From Parvibaculum sp. (GTDB lineage Bacteria > Pseudomonadota > Alphaproteobacteria > Parvibaculales > Parvibaculaceae): DNA of 64,000 nt. The notes under the pieces were generated by a model. The model made no database searches. It worked only from the letters and a program-made list of their open reading frames with translations, and was not told the origin of the DNA. The stretch's first letter is position 1. The number at the start of each line of letters is the position of its first letter. Below are positions 44,875-55,882 of this stretch, piece by piece. Location of the stretch: the NCBI RefSeq assembly GCF_030651915.1, contig NZ_JAUSBV010000007.1, forward strand, positions 1 through 64,000, read 5' to 3'. A program made the translations under genes and the position numbers.

Positions 44875-46083
44875 TTATTTGTTCGCCAGCGCCGCAACGC
44901 CAGGCAGTTCCACGCCTTCCATCCATTCGAGGAAGGCGCCGCCCGCGGCGGATACATAGGTAAAATCCTCGGCCGCGCCCGCTTCGTTGAGCGCCGCCAC
45001 CGTGTCGCCGCCGCCGGCGACCGACACAAGTTCGCCCTGTTTGCTGCGCATCGCGACGAGGCGCGCGGCCTCGACGGTGCCGCGGTCGAAAGGCGGAACC
45101 TCGAAGGCGCCGAGTGGCCCGTTCCAGACCACCGTCTTCGCCGTTTCGAAGCGGCCGGCCAGATGTTTCAGCGTATCGGGTCCGACATCAAGGATCATCA
45201 TATCGTCCGGCACAGCATCCGCCGAAACCGTGTGCGCCGCGGCGCCGGCTTTAAACTCGGCGGCGACAACGACATCGGAGGGCAGCACGACATCGCATTT
45301 CGCGGCGCGCGCGCTTTCGAGGATTTCGCGGGCGGTTTCGAGCAGATCGGGTTCGCAGAGCGACTTGCCGATCTTCTTGCCCTGCGCGGCCAGGAAGGTG
45401 TTGGCCATGCCACCACCGATCACAAGGGCGTCGACCTTTTTGACGAGATTGGCAAGGAGCGCGATTTTCGTGGAGATTTTCGCGCCGCCGACGACGGCGA
45501 CCACCGGGCGTTTCGGTGTGCCGAGCGCGGCCTCGAGCGCCGTCAGTTCAGCTTCCATCGCGCGGCCTGCGTAAGACGGCAGGAACCGGGTTATGCCCTC
45601 GGTCGAGCCGTGCGCGCGATGGGCGCTGGAAAAAGCGTCGTTAACGTAGATGTCACCGTTTTTTGCCAGCGCGGCGGCGAAGTCGGGATCGTTCTTCTCC
45701 TCGCCGGCATGAAAGCGTGTGTTTTCGAGTACCAAAATGCCACCCGGCGCGAGTGCCTCGATGGCACGCGCGGCGGCGTCGCCGATGCAATCCTCGCCGA
45801 AGGCGACATTGCCGCCGGCGAAGGCCGACAGTGCTTCGGCGACGGGCTTCAGTGAATATTTGGGGTCCGGCTTGCCCTTGGGGCGCCCGAAATGCGACAG
45901 CACGACGACCTTCGCGCCGCGCGCCGCCAGTTCGGTCAGCGTCGGCGCCACGCGTTCAAGCCGGGTGGCGTCACCCACTTTTCCGTCTTGCATCGGCACG
46001 TTGAGATCGGCGCGGACAAGCACGCGACGACCCTTGATGTCAGTCGTTGCAAAAAGATCGTCGAGCGTCTTGTGACCGGCCAT
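44875..46083 (-). CDS. pgk: Phosphoglycerate kinase
   Basis: This 402-residue two-domain kinase has [46 protein letters not shown] and [31 protein letters not shown]. It transfers phosphate from 1,3-bisphosphoglycerate to ADP. It lies 18 bp downstream of gap and 36 bp upstream of fba. Confidence 0.97.
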   Translation of the reverse strand: MAGHKTLDDLFATTDIKGRRVLVRADLNVPMQDGKVGDATRLERVAPTLTELAARGAKVVVLSHFGRPKGKPDPKYSLKPVAEALSAFAGGNVAFGEDCIGDAAARAIEALAPGGILVLENTRFHAGEEKNDPDFAAALAKNGDIYVNDAFSSAHRAHGSTEGITRFLPSYAGRAMEAELTALEAALGTPKRPVVAVVGGAKISTKIALLANLVKKVDALVIGGGMANTFLAAQGKKIGKSLCEPDLLETAREILESARAAKCDVVLPSDVVVAAEFKAGAAAHTVSADAVPDDMMILDVGPDTLKHLAGRFETAKTVVWNGPLGAFEVPPFDRGTVEAARLVAMRSKQGELVSVAGGGDTVAALNEAGAAEDFTYVSAAGGAFLEWMEGVELPGVAALANK

Positions 46084-46101
46084 CTGGGGTTCAGGCTCCG
46101 A

Positions 46102-47109
46102 TCAGAGAAGCTTGCCCATCGCGACGGCGGTATCGCCCATGCGGTTGGAGAAGCCCCACTCGTTGTCGTACCAGCTCAACACCCGCACCAGCTTGCCGTC
46201 GATGACCTGCGTCTGGGTCAGGTCGAAGGTCGAGGAGGCCGGGTTGTGGTTGAAGTCGATCGACACATTGGGCTCGTTGGTCGTGGCCAGAATACCTTTG
46301 AGATGGCCTTTGGCAGCGGCGATAATCGCCGCATTGACTTCTTCCGCCGTCACCTTCTTTTTCGACGTGAAGACAAGGTCGATCACCGAGACGTTCGGGG
46401 TCGGGACGCGGATCGACGTGCCGTCGAGCTTGCCTTTCAGTTCCGGCAGCACGAGGCCGACGGCCTTGGCGGCGCCCGTCGAGGTCGGGATCATCGAGAC
46501 GGCGGCGGCGCGCGCCCGGCGCGGATCCTTGTGCAACGTATCGACCGTGTTCTGGTCGCCCGTATAGGCGTGGATGGTCGTCATGTAGCCCTGTTCGATG
46601 CCGCAGGACTTGTGCAGCACCTGCGCCACCGGTGCGAGGCAATTGGTGGTGCAAGAGGCGTTCGAAACGATCTTGTGCGACTTCTTGAGGTCCTTGTGAT
46701 TGACGCCGTAAACCACGGTGAGGTCGGCATCTTCACCGGGCGCGGAAATCAGCACCTTTTTCGCACCTGCCTTCAAATGCGCGGCGGCCTTGTCGCGTGC
46801 CGTGAAGAGGCCTGTGCATTCGAGCGCGATGTCGACGCCGAGTTCCTTCCACGGCAGCTTTGCCGGGTCGCGCTCGGCGATCACCTTGATCGGCCCGCGG
46901 CCCAGATCCATCGACGATTTCGTGGTCTTGATCTTGCCGGGGAAGGGGCCGTGAACGCTGTCGTATTTCAGCAGCAGCGCATTGGCGTCGACAGAGCCGA
47001 GATCGTTGATCGCGACAATCTCGATGTCCTTGCGGCCTGATTCCGCGATGGCGCGCAGCACCAGCCGTCCAATCCGCCCGAATCCGTTAATCGCAACGCG
47101 CACAGCCAT
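46102..47109 (-). CDS. gap: Glyceraldehyde-3-phosphate dehydrogenase
   Basis: This 335-residue enzyme has the Rossmann start [16 protein letters not shown](L) at 35-37 and the active-site cysteine C153 in [12 protein letters not shown]. It ends [18 protein letters not shown]. The NDL motif fits NAD(H) use, but dual cofactor use is possible in Calvin-cycle types. It has a good GGGAGA ribosome site. Confidence 0.97.
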   Translation of the reverse strand: MAVRVAINGFGRIGRLVLRAIAESGRKDIEIVAINDLGSVDANALLLKYDSVHGPFPGKIKTTKSSMDLGRGPIKVIAERDPAKLPWKELGVDIALECTGLFTARDKAAAHLKAGAKKVLISAPGEDADLTVVYGVNHKDLKKSHKIVSNASCTTNCLAPVAQVLHKSCGIEQGYMTTIHAYTGDQNTVDTLHKDPRRARAAAVSMIPTSTGAAKAVGLVLPELKGKLDGTSIRVPTPNVSVIDLVFTSKKKVTAEEVNAAIIAAAKGHLKGILATTNEPNVSIDFNHNPASSTFDLTQTQVIDGKLVRVLSWYDNEWGFSNRMGDTAVAMGKLL

Positions 47110-47136
47110 TTTCTGTCTCCCGAAACGTGTGATTTC

Positions 47137-49185
47137 TTACGGCTTTTCCGCAAGTCTTGCCTTGGCCGCAGCGACAGCCGCCTCAGCGGTGATGTTGAAG
47201 TGCTTGTAGAGATCGGGCGCAGGCGCCGAGGCGCCGAAACCTTCCATGCCGATGAAGTCGCCGTCGGCGCCGATATAACGGTCCCAGCCATAACGGATGG
47301 CGGCTTCAATAGCGATTTTCACAGTGCCTTCGCCCAGCATCCCGTCGCGAAATTCGCGGGACTGCCGTTCGAAGAGGTCGAGGCAGGGCATCGAAACGAC
47401 ACGGCACGGAATGCCGTCCTTTTCGAGCATGGCTTGTGCCGCCATTGCGATTTCGATTTCAGATCCGGTTGCCAGCAGCGAAACCTTCGCCTTGGCCGAG
47501 GCCGGTGCGAGCTCGTAGGCGCCGCGTGCGCAGAGATTTTTCTCGGAATTCTCGAGCCGAACCGGCATCAGGTTCTGGCGCGTCAGGGCGAGCACCGACG
47601 GTGTATCCTTCGCTTCGAGCGCCAGTTGCCAGCATTCGAGCGTCTCGACCGCGTCGGCCGGACGGAAGACCAGCAGGTTCGGCATGGCGCGCAGGCTTGC
47701 CAGATGTTCGACCGGCTGATGCGTCGGGCCGTCCTCGCCGAGGCCGATCGAGTCATGGGTCATCACATAGATGACGCGTTGACCCATCAGCGCCGACAGG
47801 CGGATCGCCGGACGGCAATAATCGGTGAAGACGAGAAAGGTACCTGAATAGGGGATGAGGCCTTTATGCAGGGCCATGCCGTTCATCGCGGCGGCCATGC
47901 CGTGTTCGCGAATGCCGTAATGGATGAAGGAGCCCGAGAAATCCTCAGCCGTCACAACTTTCTGTTCTTTCGAGCGCGTATTGTTGGAGCCGGTCAGATC
48001 GGCGGAGCCGCCGATCGTTTCGGGCAGCACTGCGTTGATGACGTTCAGTGCTTCCTCCGAAGATTTGCGTGTCGCCCATTTCGGCTTGTCGGCGACCAGT
48101 TTCTCCTTGAAGGCCGAAATCGCCTTGCCGAGCTCTGCCGGCAGATCGCCGGCGAGGCGCCGTTCAAAGTCAATGCGGGTCGGTGCGTCGAGCGCGGCGA
48201 GGCGTTCTTCCCATGCCTTGCGCGTCTTTACATTGCGCAGTCCGGCAATGCGCCAGGCATCGAGCGTCTCGCTGGGGATGGTGAAGGGCTCCGCCGACCA
48301 GCCGAGTTCCTTGCGCGCCAAGGCAATCTCATCGGCGCCGAGCGGCGAGCCATGGGATGAGGACTTGCCCTGCTTGTTGGGTGAGCCGTAGCCGATCACC
48401 GTGCGGCATGCAATCAAGGTCGGGCGGTCGGATTTCTGCGCTTTCTCAATGGCGGCGGCGATCTCGTCGGGATTGTGGCCGTCGATACGGGTTGCATTCC
48501 AGCCGGCAGCGTCGAAACGCTTCAGGGCGTCGCCCGATTCTGAAAGGGAAAGCGCGCCGTCGATTGTAATACCGTTGTCGTCATAGAGGACGATCAGCTT
48601 CGACAATTTCAGATGGCCAGCAAGGCTGATTGCTTCGTGGCTGACGCCTTCCATCAGATCGCCGTCCGAAGCCAGTACATAGGTAAAGTGATCGACGATC
48701 TTGCCGCCGAAGCGTGCCGCGAGCAGGCGTTCGGCGAGCGCCATGCCAACCGCGGTCGAAATGCCCTGGCCGAGCGGGCCCGTCGTGGTTTCGACGCCCG
48801 CCGCGTGGCCGTATTCCGGGTGTCCGGCAGTGATGGAGCCGAGCTGGCGGAAGTTCCGAATTTGCTCGATGGTCATATCTTCATAGCCGAGCAGATAGTT
48901 CACCGCATAAAGCAGCATTGAGCCATGGCCGGCCGAAAGCACAAAACGATCCCGGTCGGGCCATTCGGCCGCTCGCGGATCGATTTTCAGAAAGCGGGTG
49001 AAGAGGACCGTGGCGATGTCGGCGGTGCCCATGGGCATGCCCGGATGCCCGGAATTCGCCTGTTGCACCGCATCCATTGCCAGTGCGCGAATGGCATTGG
49101 CGAGGGACTGATGGGAAGCTGCCGGTGTCTTCCCGGCTGAGGCTTCCGCCTTCCTGGCGAGGGCGGATTTTTCGGTTGTTGTCAT
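47137..49185 (-). CDS. tkt: Transketolase
   Basis: This 682-residue TPP enzyme has an N-terminal extension of about 25 residues ([19 protein letters not shown]). The TPP region is [27 protein letters not shown] with [19 protein letters not shown] and the [16 protein letters not shown] region are also visible. It transfers ketol units between pentose and triose sugars. It is the first gene of the operon; the promoter lies in 49186-49470. Confidence 0.97.
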   Translation of the reverse strand: MTTTEKSALARKAEASAGKTPAASHQSLANAIRALAMDAVQQANSGHPGMPMGTADIATVLFTRFLKIDPRAAEWPDRDRFVLSAGHGSMLLYAVNYLLGYEDMTIEQIRNFRQLGSITAGHPEYGHAAGVETTTGPLGQGISTAVGMALAERLLAARFGGKIVDHFTYVLASDGDLMEGVSHEAISLAGHLKLSKLIVLYDDNGITIDGALSLSESGDALKRFDAAGWNATRIDGHNPDEIAAAIEKAQKSDRPTLIACRTVIGYGSPNKQGKSSSHGSPLGADEIALARKELGWSAEPFTIPSETLDAWRIAGLRNVKTRKAWEERLAALDAPTRIDFERRLAGDLPAELGKAISAFKEKLVADKPKWATRKSSEEALNVINAVLPETIGGSADLTGSNNTRSKEQKVVTAEDFSGSFIHYGIREHGMAAAMNGMALHKGLIPYSGTFLVFTDYCRPAIRLSALMGQRVIYVMTHDSIGLGEDGPTHQPVEHLASLRAMPNLLVFRPADAVETLECWQLALEAKDTPSVLALTRQNLMPVRLENSEKNLCARGAYELAPASAKAKVSLLATGSEIEIAMAAQAMLEKDGIPCRVVSMPCLDLFERQSREFRDGMLGEGTVKIAIEAAIRYGWDRYIGADGDFIGMEGFGASAPAPDLYKHFNITAEAAVAAAKARLAEKP

Positions 49186-49402
49186 TTGTCACTCTGTAGC
49201 CCAGGCGGGCCTGAGCGGGCATGGAGGTCGCGGGCTTCAAGAACCGCAGGTCTGGCTCGGATCGGGCCCTCCCGAGAGCGGCGCCACAATGACCACGGGA
49301 CCCCGTTGAGTCAATGCCGGAATGGGCGTTCCAGTGGCGGTTTTCAGGCACATCCCTCTGCTTTTTTACATATCGCCTGCGCTGCTATTCGCAGGGCTGC
49401 CG

Positions 49403-49432
49403 TTGACCTCGTTTCCCTGCCGCGCCTATCTT
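49403..49432 (+). promoter_or_regulatory. Candidate promoter for DUF4164-zapA
   Basis: TTGACC at 49403-49408 and TATCTT at 49427-49432 are 18 bp apart, 42 bp before ATG 49474. It is divergent from tkt. The rest of the 288-bp gap shows no further gene. Confidence 0.55.
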
Positions 49433-49473
49433 GGGTGGCGAGGCCGCATGGCGCCTCGAAGCCGGACAAAAGC

Positions 49474-49740
49474 ATGACCAAACTCGATTCGGCGATGGAG
49501 CGCTTCTCAAGCGCGGCCGACAAGCTGGAAGCGACGATCAACCGGCAGGTCGTGCGCGCGCAGGCGGCAAAGCGCTTGCAGGAAGAAGTCGATACGCTGA
49601 AGGAAGACAGGGCCGGCCTTGCCGAAGAACTCGATCAGATGCGGTCGGAAGCGCGGCGACTCAATGAGCTCAATGAACGGGCGTCGGAAACACTGGCGGA
49701 CGCCATCGAAGGCATCCGCGAGGTGCTGGCCGAGGCCTGA
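49474..49740 (+). CDS. DUF4164 coiled-coil protein
   Basis: This 88-residue protein is nearly one coiled coil (MTKLDSAMERFSSAADKLEA ... EEVDTLKEDRAGLAEELDQM). It matches the DUF4164 family that precedes zapA in alphaproteobacteria. It may act with ZapA at the division septum, by position only. Its ribosome site is weak. Confidence 0.8.
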   Translation: MTKLDSAMERFSSAADKLEATINRQVVRAQAAKRLQEEVDTLKEDRAGLAEELDQMRSEARRLNELNERASETLADAIEGIREVLAEA

Positions 49741-49765
49741 AACGCGGCGTTTCAAGGGGATTTCG

Positions 49766-50125
49766 ATGGGGCAGGTCAAGGTTTCGCTGAACGATCGCAC
49801 CTATACGGTGGCCTGCGGCGATGGCGAAGAAGATCATGTCCGCGAACTAGCGGCCTACATGAACAAGCACATGACGGCATTGGCGCAGGAGGTCGGGCAG
49901 GTTGGCGATGCCCGCCTGCTTTTGATGGCAGGGTTGCTGATTACCGACGAACTGTCGGAAGCGCTGCAAAAGGCGAAAATGCTCGATCAGGAAATCGAAA
50001 ACCTCTCCGGAGCCCGCACGTCGGCGCTGGACCGGTCGCAAGAGGCGGAGGACGCGCTTGCCGATGTGCTTGACCATGCGGCGCGCCGCATCGAGGATCT
50101 CGCCAAGCGCATCGAGGCGGCGTGA
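49766..50125 (+). CDS. zapA: Cell division protein ZapA
   Basis: This 119-residue protein has the ZapA core: VSLNDRTYTVACGDGEEDHVRELAAYMNKHM and ARLLLMAGLLITDELSEAL. A longer C-terminal coiled coil follows than in E. coli ZapA. ZapA cross-links FtsZ filaments. It precedes 6S RNA and the 5-formyl-THF cyclo-ligase gene, the usual order. Confidence 0.92.
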   Translation: MGQVKVSLNDRTYTVACGDGEEDHVRELAAYMNKHMTALAQEVGQVGDARLLLMAGLLITDELSEALQKAKMLDQEIENLSGARTSALDRSQEAEDALADVLDHAARRIEDLAKRIEAA

Positions 50126-50193
50126 ACCTCGCCCCGTTCGGTCGTGACGCTGAGTGCTTGACCCGGGGGGCCTTGAAGGCCGATAGAATAGAG

Positions 50194-50352
50194 CCGGGTG
50201 CTGCCTGGTGCGTCAGGAACACATACTCTCGGGGCCTTACGGTCCTCAAGGGAGCTGTCCCTGAGGGAGACCGTGGTCTTCTTCATACGGCGCCCACCTA
50301 CGTTAGTAGGTCTCCGGGGAACGAAGTTCCAACGGCCAAGGTGGCCCCACCT
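50194..50352 (+). ncRNA. ssrS: 6S RNA
   Basis: This is the classic zapA-6S-cyclo-ligase position. The central hairpin pairs CGGTC and CTCAAGGGA with TCCCTGAG and GACCG around a GCTG loop (about 50239-50274), as in proteobacterial 6S. A second hairpin CACCTACGTTAGTAGGT and a partial outer stem follow. 6S sequesters RNA polymerase-sigma-70 in stationary phase. A possible promoter is TTGACC (50158) with the AT-rich GATAGAATA at 50182. Ends are estimates. Confidence 0.75.
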
Positions 50353-50378
50353 TTCCGACATTTTCCGGGGTCGGCGTC

Positions 50379-50969
50379 ATGAACGCGGCAAAGCAGGCGG
50401 CGCGTGCCGCGGCGGTTCTGCGCCGGGATGTGGCATGCGCCAAGGCCGGTTCAGGCATCGCGTCCCGCCTTGCCGACCATTTTTTTGACTCGGTTCCCAT
50501 GCGATCCGATGCCTCTATCGCGGGCTATGCGGCAATCGGGAGCGAGGCTGACCCTGCTGAACTGCTCGCGCGCGCCTCGGCGAAGGGCCATGTTTGCGCA
50601 CTACCGCGTGTTGTGCGGAAGGCCGCGCCGCTGGCGTTTCTCCGGTGGAAGCCTGGCGACGCGCTTATCGCGGGGGCCCACGGTACAAGGGAGCCCAATG
50701 TCGGTGCGCCTGAGTGCTGGCCCGACATCGTGCTCGTGCCGCTTCTGGCATTCGACCGGGTGGGCCGGCGTATCGGATATGGTGGCGGTTATTACGACCG
50801 CACGCTTGCAGTGCTCCGGCAGCAGAAATCAGGCGTTGTTGCGGTCGGCATTGCCTTTTCCGCGCAAGAGGCAGATGAGTTGCCGGAAGAGGAATTCGAT
50901 GCCCGACTTGACTGGATTGTGACCGAAGTGGGCGCGCGGGCTTTTGCTGTCGCGTCTTCCGGAGTGTGA
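50379..50969 (+). CDS. 5-formyltetrahydrofolate cyclo-ligase
   Basis: This 196-residue enzyme has the ATP-binding KPGDALIAGAHGTREP and DIVLVPLLAFDRVGRRIGYGGGYYDRTL, the family signature. It returns 5-formyl-THF to 5,10-methenyl-THF. It follows 6S RNA directly, as with ygfA in E. coli. The start at ATG 50379 is inside the probable 6S 3' flank. Confidence 0.93.
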   Translation: MNAAKQAARAAAVLRRDVACAKAGSGIASRLADHFFDSVPMRSDASIAGYAAIGSEADPAELLARASAKGHVCALPRVVRKAAPLAFLRWKPGDALIAGAHGTREPNVGAPECWPDIVLVPLLAFDRVGRRIGYGGGYYDRTLAVLRQQKSGVVAVGIAFSAQEADELPEEEFDARLDWIVTEVGARAFAVASSGV

Positions 50970-50971
50970 GA

Positions 50972-51787
50972 ATGAGGTTTCTTTTTCTTGGCGATATTGT
51001 CGGCCGCAGCGGCCGCGATGTGCTGGTCGCCGAATTGCCGAAGCTGCGCCGCGATCTGCAACTTGATTTTGTGATCGTCAATGGCGAGAACGCCGCCGGT
51101 GGGTTTGGAATCACCGGTGCGATTTGCGACGAGTTTTTCGATGCCGGCGCAGACGTCATCACGCTCGGCAATCACTCCTGGGACCAACGCGAAGCGCTTG
51201 TGCATATCGAGCGGGAACCGCGCCTGATCCGTCCGGTCAACTATCCTGCTGGCACGCCTGGTCGCGGTGCGACTCTCGTTGAGAGCCCGTCGGGCGCACG
51301 CGTACTGGTTGTGAATGCGCTCGGGCGCGTCTTCATGGAGTCTCTTGATTGTCCGTTTGCGGCGGTCGATCGGGAGCTTGAGGCTTGCCCGCTGGGGCAA
51401 GCAGCGGATGCGATTGTGATCGACATTCATGCCGAGGCCACGTCGGAGAAGATGGCGATGGCACATTTCTGCGATGGCCGCGCATCGCTCGTTGTCGGGA
51501 CGCATAGCCATGTGCCGACTGCCGATGCGCAGATACTTCCCGGTGGGACGGCTTATCAGACGGATGCCGGCATGTGCGGTGATTACAATTCGGTCATCGG
51601 AATGGAAAAAGACGAGCCGCTCAACCGGTTTGTTACGAAGATTCCGAGCGGACGGTTTCAGCCCGCGCTGGGGCCTGCGACGTTGTGCGGTGTATTTGTC
51701 GAGACCGATGCGGCGACGGGTCTTGCGCGTCGGGTTGACCCGGTTCGCATTGGCGGCCGTCTTCGTTCCGTCGTGCCGGAGATGTGA
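50972..51787 (+). CDS. YmdB-type metallophosphoesterase
   Basis: This 271-residue protein of the TIGR00282 family has the two-metal ligand set D8, E39, N40, N67, H68 (LGNHSWD), H153, H178 and H180 (GTHSHV). Relatives hydrolyse 2',3'-cyclic nucleotides or act in RNA turnover and biofilm control. ATG 50972 lies 2 bp after the cyclo-ligase stop. The G+C falls somewhat in the last third. Confidence 0.9.
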   Translation: MRFLFLGDIVGRSGRDVLVAELPKLRRDLQLDFVIVNGENAAGGFGITGAICDEFFDAGADVITLGNHSWDQREALVHIEREPRLIRPVNYPAGTPGRGATLVESPSGARVLVVNALGRVFMESLDCPFAAVDRELEACPLGQAADAIVIDIHAEATSEKMAMAHFCDGRASLVVGTHSHVPTADAQILPGGTAYQTDAGMCGDYNSVIGMEKDEPLNRFVTKIPSGRFQPALGPATLCGVFVETDAATGLARRVDPVRIGGRLRSVVPEM

Positions 51788-52133
51788 CAAAGATGTGGGT
51801 CGTCCTGGCCGACAACGACAAGCGTGCCAGCGCCAATTTCCATGTAATCATGCGCTGTCCGGTGGCCATGTGCGTCCGAGCGAAATTCGCGGCTGGTGCA
51901 TGCCGCGTGGCGCCGGGCATGGATTGAGCCATCAGACGGGCGAGCGGCCCCGGGATCCGCAGCGCGGGAATTCGTGACGGGATACGGGCGCCGAATACAC
52001 TCAGATGGTGTGTGTCGCCAAAAAACAGTTTATTGGTGTATTTTATCATTTGGACGGGCAGTGGATTTTGATCGAGGCGGCTTCTATAAGTGCGCCCGAA
52101 TCCCGCTTGCATCGACGGATATTGGGAGACGGA
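51788..52133. other. Upstream region of yebC, no gene
   Basis: A 346-bp gap, AT-rich at 52020-52070. TATAAG at 52086-52091 could be a -10 box, with TGGATT 17 bp upstream as a poor -35. Short frames here run on into yebC in the wrong frame and are not credible. Confidence 0.55.
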
Positions 52134-52880
52134 ATGGCCGGCCATTCACAATTCAAGAACATCATGTACCGCAAGGGCGCGCAGGACAAAAAGCGCGCCA
52201 AGATGTTCGCCAAGCTTGCCAAGGAAATCACCGTGGCGGCCAAAATGGGCTTGCCGGATCCTGAGTATAATCCGCGCCTGCGCGCCGCTATTCAAGCGGC
52301 ACGGGTCGAAAACATGCCCAAGGACAATATCGAGCGGGCCGTCAAACGTAGTTCGGACCAGGGCGGCGAGAACTATGAAGAAGTCCGGTACGAGGGCTTC
52401 GGGCCGGGCGGCATCGGCGTGATTGTCGAAACCCTGACCGACAACCGCAACCGGACGGCCGGTGAGGTGCGGGCGATTTTTACCAAAAACGGTGGCAATC
52501 TCGGCGAAACCGGCTCGGTGTCCTTCATGTTCGACCGGCTCGGCCTGATTGAATATCCAGCCGGCGTTGCCAGCGCCGACGACATGATCGAGGCGGCTAT
52601 CGACGCTGGCGCCGACGATTGTCAGTCGAGCGACGACGCCCATGAACTCTACAGTGCCCCCGATGCACTGCATGAGGTCGCGAAGGCCCTTGAGGTTCGG
52701 TTTGGCGAACCGCGCTCTGCCCGGATCGTCTGGAAACCGCAAAACACCATAGGCCTTGACGATGAGAAGGCCGAGACGGTGCTGAAGATGCTCGAAGCGC
52801 TGGACGACAACGACGATGTGCAGCAGGTTTATGCGAACTTCGAGATGTCCGATTCGGTGCTGGAGAAGATGTCGGCCTAA
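52134..52880 (+). CDS. yebC: YebC/PmpR-family regulator
   Basis: This 248-residue protein has the standard start [23 protein letters not shown] and [32 protein letters not shown]. YebC proteins bind DNA and, as recently shown in some bacteria, help translate proline runs. It is usually upstream of ruvC, as here. GGGAGACGG precedes the start. Confidence 0.94.
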   Translation: MAGHSQFKNIMYRKGAQDKKRAKMFAKLAKEITVAAKMGLPDPEYNPRLRAAIQAARVENMPKDNIERAVKRSSDQGGENYEEVRYEGFGPGGIGVIVETLTDNRNRTAGEVRAIFTKNGGNLGETGSVSFMFDRLGLIEYPAGVASADDMIEAAIDAGADDCQSSDDAHELYSAPDALHEVAKALEVRFGEPRSARIVWKPQNTIGLDDEKAETVLKMLEALDDNDDVQQVYANFEMSDSVLEKMSA

Positions 52881-52980
52881 GTCGTCCCCCGGGATTGGTT
52901 CAAGGCATTCATTCCTGCTCCCGTCGCGGATATGAACCCGGCAGACGCTCGCTGCTTGTCTGTTTGGAGGACAGCCGCCT

Positions 52981-53508
52981 ATGTCGGCATCGCTCAGAAT
53001 CCTCGGTATCGATCCGGGCCTCGGCGCAACCGGCTGGGGCGTGATCGAGGTTGCCGGATCTCGGCTCGTCCACCTTGCCAATGGCACCATCGTTTCAAAT
53101 GCCAGATCGTCGCTGGCGCAGCGGCTGGTCGAGATTGAGACAGGTCTGCTGGATGTGCTTGTTCACCATGCGCCAACTGCGGCGGCAGTTGAACAGGCGT
53201 TTGTGGCGCGCGATGCGGCGGCGGCACTGAAGCTTGGCCAGGCTCGGGCCATTGCGCTTCTGGTCGTCGCTCGGGCCGGGCTGCCGGTCGCCGAATATGC
53301 GCCAAACCGGATCAAAAAATCGGTGGTCGGCGCCGGCCATGCCACAAAAATGCAGATTGCACTAATGGTCGAGATGCTTCTTTCCGGCGCGAAGCCGAAC
53401 ACCGAACATGCCGCCGATGCGCTTGCGATCGCCATATGCCATGCGCATTGGGGTGGCGCCGACGAGCGTATTGCGGCGGCGCTTCTGCGAGCCGGAGCCT
53501 CTCGATGA
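52981..53508 (+). CDS. ruvC: Holliday junction resolvase RuvC
   Basis: This 175-residue nuclease has catalytic acids D11 (LGIDPG), E71 (VEQAF), and H143/D146 ([11 protein letters not shown]). It cuts Holliday junctions symmetrically with RuvAB. It overlaps ruvA by ATGA. It lies 100 bp after yebC. Confidence 0.96.
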   Translation: MSASLRILGIDPGLGATGWGVIEVAGSRLVHLANGTIVSNARSSLAQRLVEIETGLLDVLVHHAPTAAAVEQAFVARDAAAALKLGQARAIALLVVARAGLPVAEYAPNRIKKSVVGAGHATKMQIALMVEMLLSGAKPNTEHAADALAIAICHAHWGGADERIAAALLRAGASR

Positions 53509-54116
53509 TCGGCAAACTCAAAGGCATTGTCGACTCGACGGGCGAGGACTGGGTCGTCATCGACGTTGGTGGTGTCGGCTATCATGTCACCTGTTCGCGG
53601 CGGACGCTCTCCACGTTGCCGGCGCGCGGTGGTCCCTTGACGCTCTCCATTGAGACCAAGATGAGCGACGAAGCCATCCGCCTGATTGGATTTTCAACTG
53701 ACGACGAACGTGAATGGTTCCGGCTGTTGCTGGGCGTGCAAGGTGTAGGGACGCGTGTTGCGCTTGGTGTTCTTGGGGCGCTGACTCCCGCCGACCTTGC
53801 GCGCGCGATTGCGCTGGACGACAAGAAGGCGGTGTCGGCCGCGCCGGGGGTCGGTCCAAAGGTCGCGGCGCGTATCGTGGCCGAGTTGAAGGACAAGACG
53901 CCGGCGGGGACGGGACTTGCCGCTGTTCTCAACGGTGCTGGCGGCGATGTAGCGTCTGCCTCCGAACCGATGCGTGATGCGGTGTCGGCGCTCGTCAATC
54001 TGGGCTATCCGCAAGCGCAGGCAGCTGGCGCGGTTTCGTCGGCGGCGCGGCGCCTTGACGAGGATGCCAGTGCCGAAGCGTTGATCCGGCAGGGCCTCAA
54101 GGAGCTGGCGCGATGA
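53505..54116 (+). CDS. ruvA: Holliday junction branch-migration protein RuvA
   Basis: This 203-residue protein begins [11 protein letters not shown] and has the two helix-hairpin-helix motifs ([17 protein letters not shown] and [18 protein letters not shown]). The C-terminal three-helix domain (about 155-203) binds RuvB. It is coupled on both sides. Confidence 0.96.
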   Translation: MIGKLKGIVDSTGEDWVVIDVGGVGYHVTCSRRTLSTLPARGGPLTLSIETKMSDEAIRLIGFSTDDEREWFRLLLGVQGVGTRVALGVLGALTPADLARAIALDDKKAVSAAPGVGPKVAARIVAELKDKTPAGTGLAAVLNGAGGDVASASEPMRDAVSALVNLGYPQAQAAGAVSSAARRLDEDASAEALIRQGLKELAR

Positions 54117-55162
54117 CGGAACGCATTCTTGGCGCTGCCAAACGGCAGGAAGATGAGCTTGAGCGCTCACTCCGACCGCAAGTGCTCGCCGATTTCGTCG
54201 GGCAGGCACGGGCCAGAGAGAACCTCTCGGTGTTCATCGAAGCAGCGCGGGCGCGTGGCGAGGCGCTCGACCATGTGCTCTTCGCCGGCCCGCCGGGCCT
54301 CGGCAAGACAACGCTGGCGCAGATCGTGGCGCGCGAACTTGGTGTCAATTTCCGGGCGACATCAGGGCCGGTCATCTCCAAGGCTGGCGATCTCGCCGCG
54401 CTCCTTACCAATCTTGAACCTCGCGATGTCTTGTTCATCGATGAAATCCACCGGCTGGCGCCCGCCGTAGAGGAAATCCTCTATCCGGCAATGGAGGATT
54501 TTCAACTCGATCTGATCATTGGCGAAGGTCCCGGCGCACGCTCTGTCCGGATTGAACTGGCGCCGTTCACGCTGATCGGCGCAACGACGCGTACCGGGCT
54601 TTTGACGACACCGTTGCGCGACCGCTTCGGTATTCCGGTGCGGCTGAATTTCTACGAGATATCCGAGCTTGAAAGCATTGTACGACGTGGCGCCGGCGTG
54701 CTGGGCATCGAAATGACGTCCGACGGTGCACATGAGGTCGCGCGCCGTGCGCGCGGGACGCCGCGTATCGCCGGCCGGCTCCTGCGCCGGGTCCGCGACT
54801 TCGCCGCTGTCGAAGGGGTTGCGTCCATCGACGCGAAAGCGGCCGACAAGGCATTACGACGCCTCGAAGTCGATGAGCTGGGGCTTGATGCTCTCGATCA
54901 CCGTTATCTCCGTTGCATTGCCGTCGGTTTTTCGGGCGGGCCTGTCGGAGTCGAGACGATTGCCGCCGCGCTTTCCGAACCGCGCGACGCCATTGAGGAA
55001 ATCATCGAGCCCTATCTCATCCAGCAGGCATTGGTGAACCGGACACCCCGCGGCCGGATGCTGACTGCTGCCGCGTTCGCTCATCTCGGCATTGCGCCGC
55101 CGTCAGGACCGGTGGGGCAGGGGGCGTTTTTCGACAGCGGCGAGAGCGGTGGCGGTAAATGA
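54113..55162 (+). CDS. ruvB: Holliday junction branch-migration ATPase RuvB
   Basis: This 349-residue AAA+ motor has Walker [24 protein letters not shown] (Walker B), sensor 1 and the arginine finger region [16 protein letters not shown]. Its C-terminal winged helix has [21 protein letters not shown] and RTPRGRMLT. The ybgC start overlaps its end. Confidence 0.97.
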   Translation: MTERILGAAKRQEDELERSLRPQVLADFVGQARARENLSVFIEAARARGEALDHVLFAGPPGLGKTTLAQIVARELGVNFRATSGPVISKAGDLAALLTNLEPRDVLFIDEIHRLAPAVEEILYPAMEDFQLDLIIGEGPGARSVRIELAPFTLIGATTRTGLLTTPLRDRFGIPVRLNFYEISELESIVRRGAGVLGIEMTSDGAHEVARRARGTPRIAGRLLRRVRDFAAVEGVASIDAKAADKALRRLEVDELGLDALDHRYLRCIAVGFSGGPVGVETIAAALSEPRDAIEEIIEPYLIQQALVNRTPRGRMLTAAAFAHLGIAPPSGPVGQGAFFDSGESGGGK

Positions 55163-55632
55163 CAAACGAGTGGCCAGACCTCGCCGGCCGGATCGACGGC
55201 CAGACGCATCGCCTGCCTGTCCGGGTCTACTACGAGGACACAGATTTTTCGGGCATTGTCTACCACGCCAACTATCTGCGCTTTGCCGAGCGCGGCCGAT
55301 CCGATTTTCTTCGGCTTGCAGGCGTTCACCACGCCAGCCTTTTTGATGGTGCGGAGCCACTTGCCTTCGCGGTTTATCGTATGGAAATCGACTTTCTGAG
55401 GCCGGCGCGCATTGATGACCGACTTGAAGTGCGGACCCGATATGTGCGAGCCAGCGGCGCGAGAATTGAGGCCGAGCAGACGATATTGCGATTTTTCGAG
55501 GGTGCCGAACCGGAGCCGATCTGGCGGGCGCGGGTCGTCGCGGCCTGTCTCGATGGCGGTGGCCGGCCCCGCCGCCTGCCGGCTCAAGTGCAACAGGCAC
55601 TGGCGCCGTTTGTTGCCGCCGAAGACAATTAA
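55159..55632 (+). CDS. ybgC: Tol-Pal-associated acyl-CoA thioesterase YbgC
   Basis: This 157-residue hotdog thioesterase has the catalytic Asp in [26 protein letters not shown]. In other bacteria it sits at the head of tol-pal and hydrolyses short acyl-CoA. Here it is linked by overlap to ruvB but separated from tolQ by 250 bp. It is hence transcribed with ruvCAB at least. Confidence 0.93.
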   Translation: MTNEWPDLAGRIDGQTHRLPVRVYYEDTDFSGIVYHANYLRFAERGRSDFLRLAGVHHASLFDGAEPLAFAVYRMEIDFLRPARIDDRLEVRTRYVRASGARIEAEQTILRFFEGAEPEPIWRARVVAACLDGGGRPRRLPAQVQQALAPFVAAEDN

Positions 55633-55882
55633 ACCTGACTGTAATAGTTACCTGCCCAAGATGTTGTCGCCCCGCAACACCGCGTCGCTAACCTCTTGAG
55701 GGGGCAGTCGTAATCCGGAAACGCGCCACGGTAATGACATAATTGACAGACTAACTTCGGCCTCAATTCGGGGGCACACATTCAACGGCGAGGCGCGGCG
55801 GGCATAGATGCCCGGATGCGGATGCCGCGTCTGCGATGTGCCGCTTCCTGCATCGAGTTCGCTAGCACGGAGAGGCAATCCG

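Noticed and set aside
43834-45855. 673-residue plus-strand frame opposite fba and pgk
   Set aside because: It is antisense to two unmistakable glycolytic genes.
51896-52264. 122-residue frame upstream of yebC
   Set aside because: It overlaps yebC out of frame, has no ribosome site, and matches no family.
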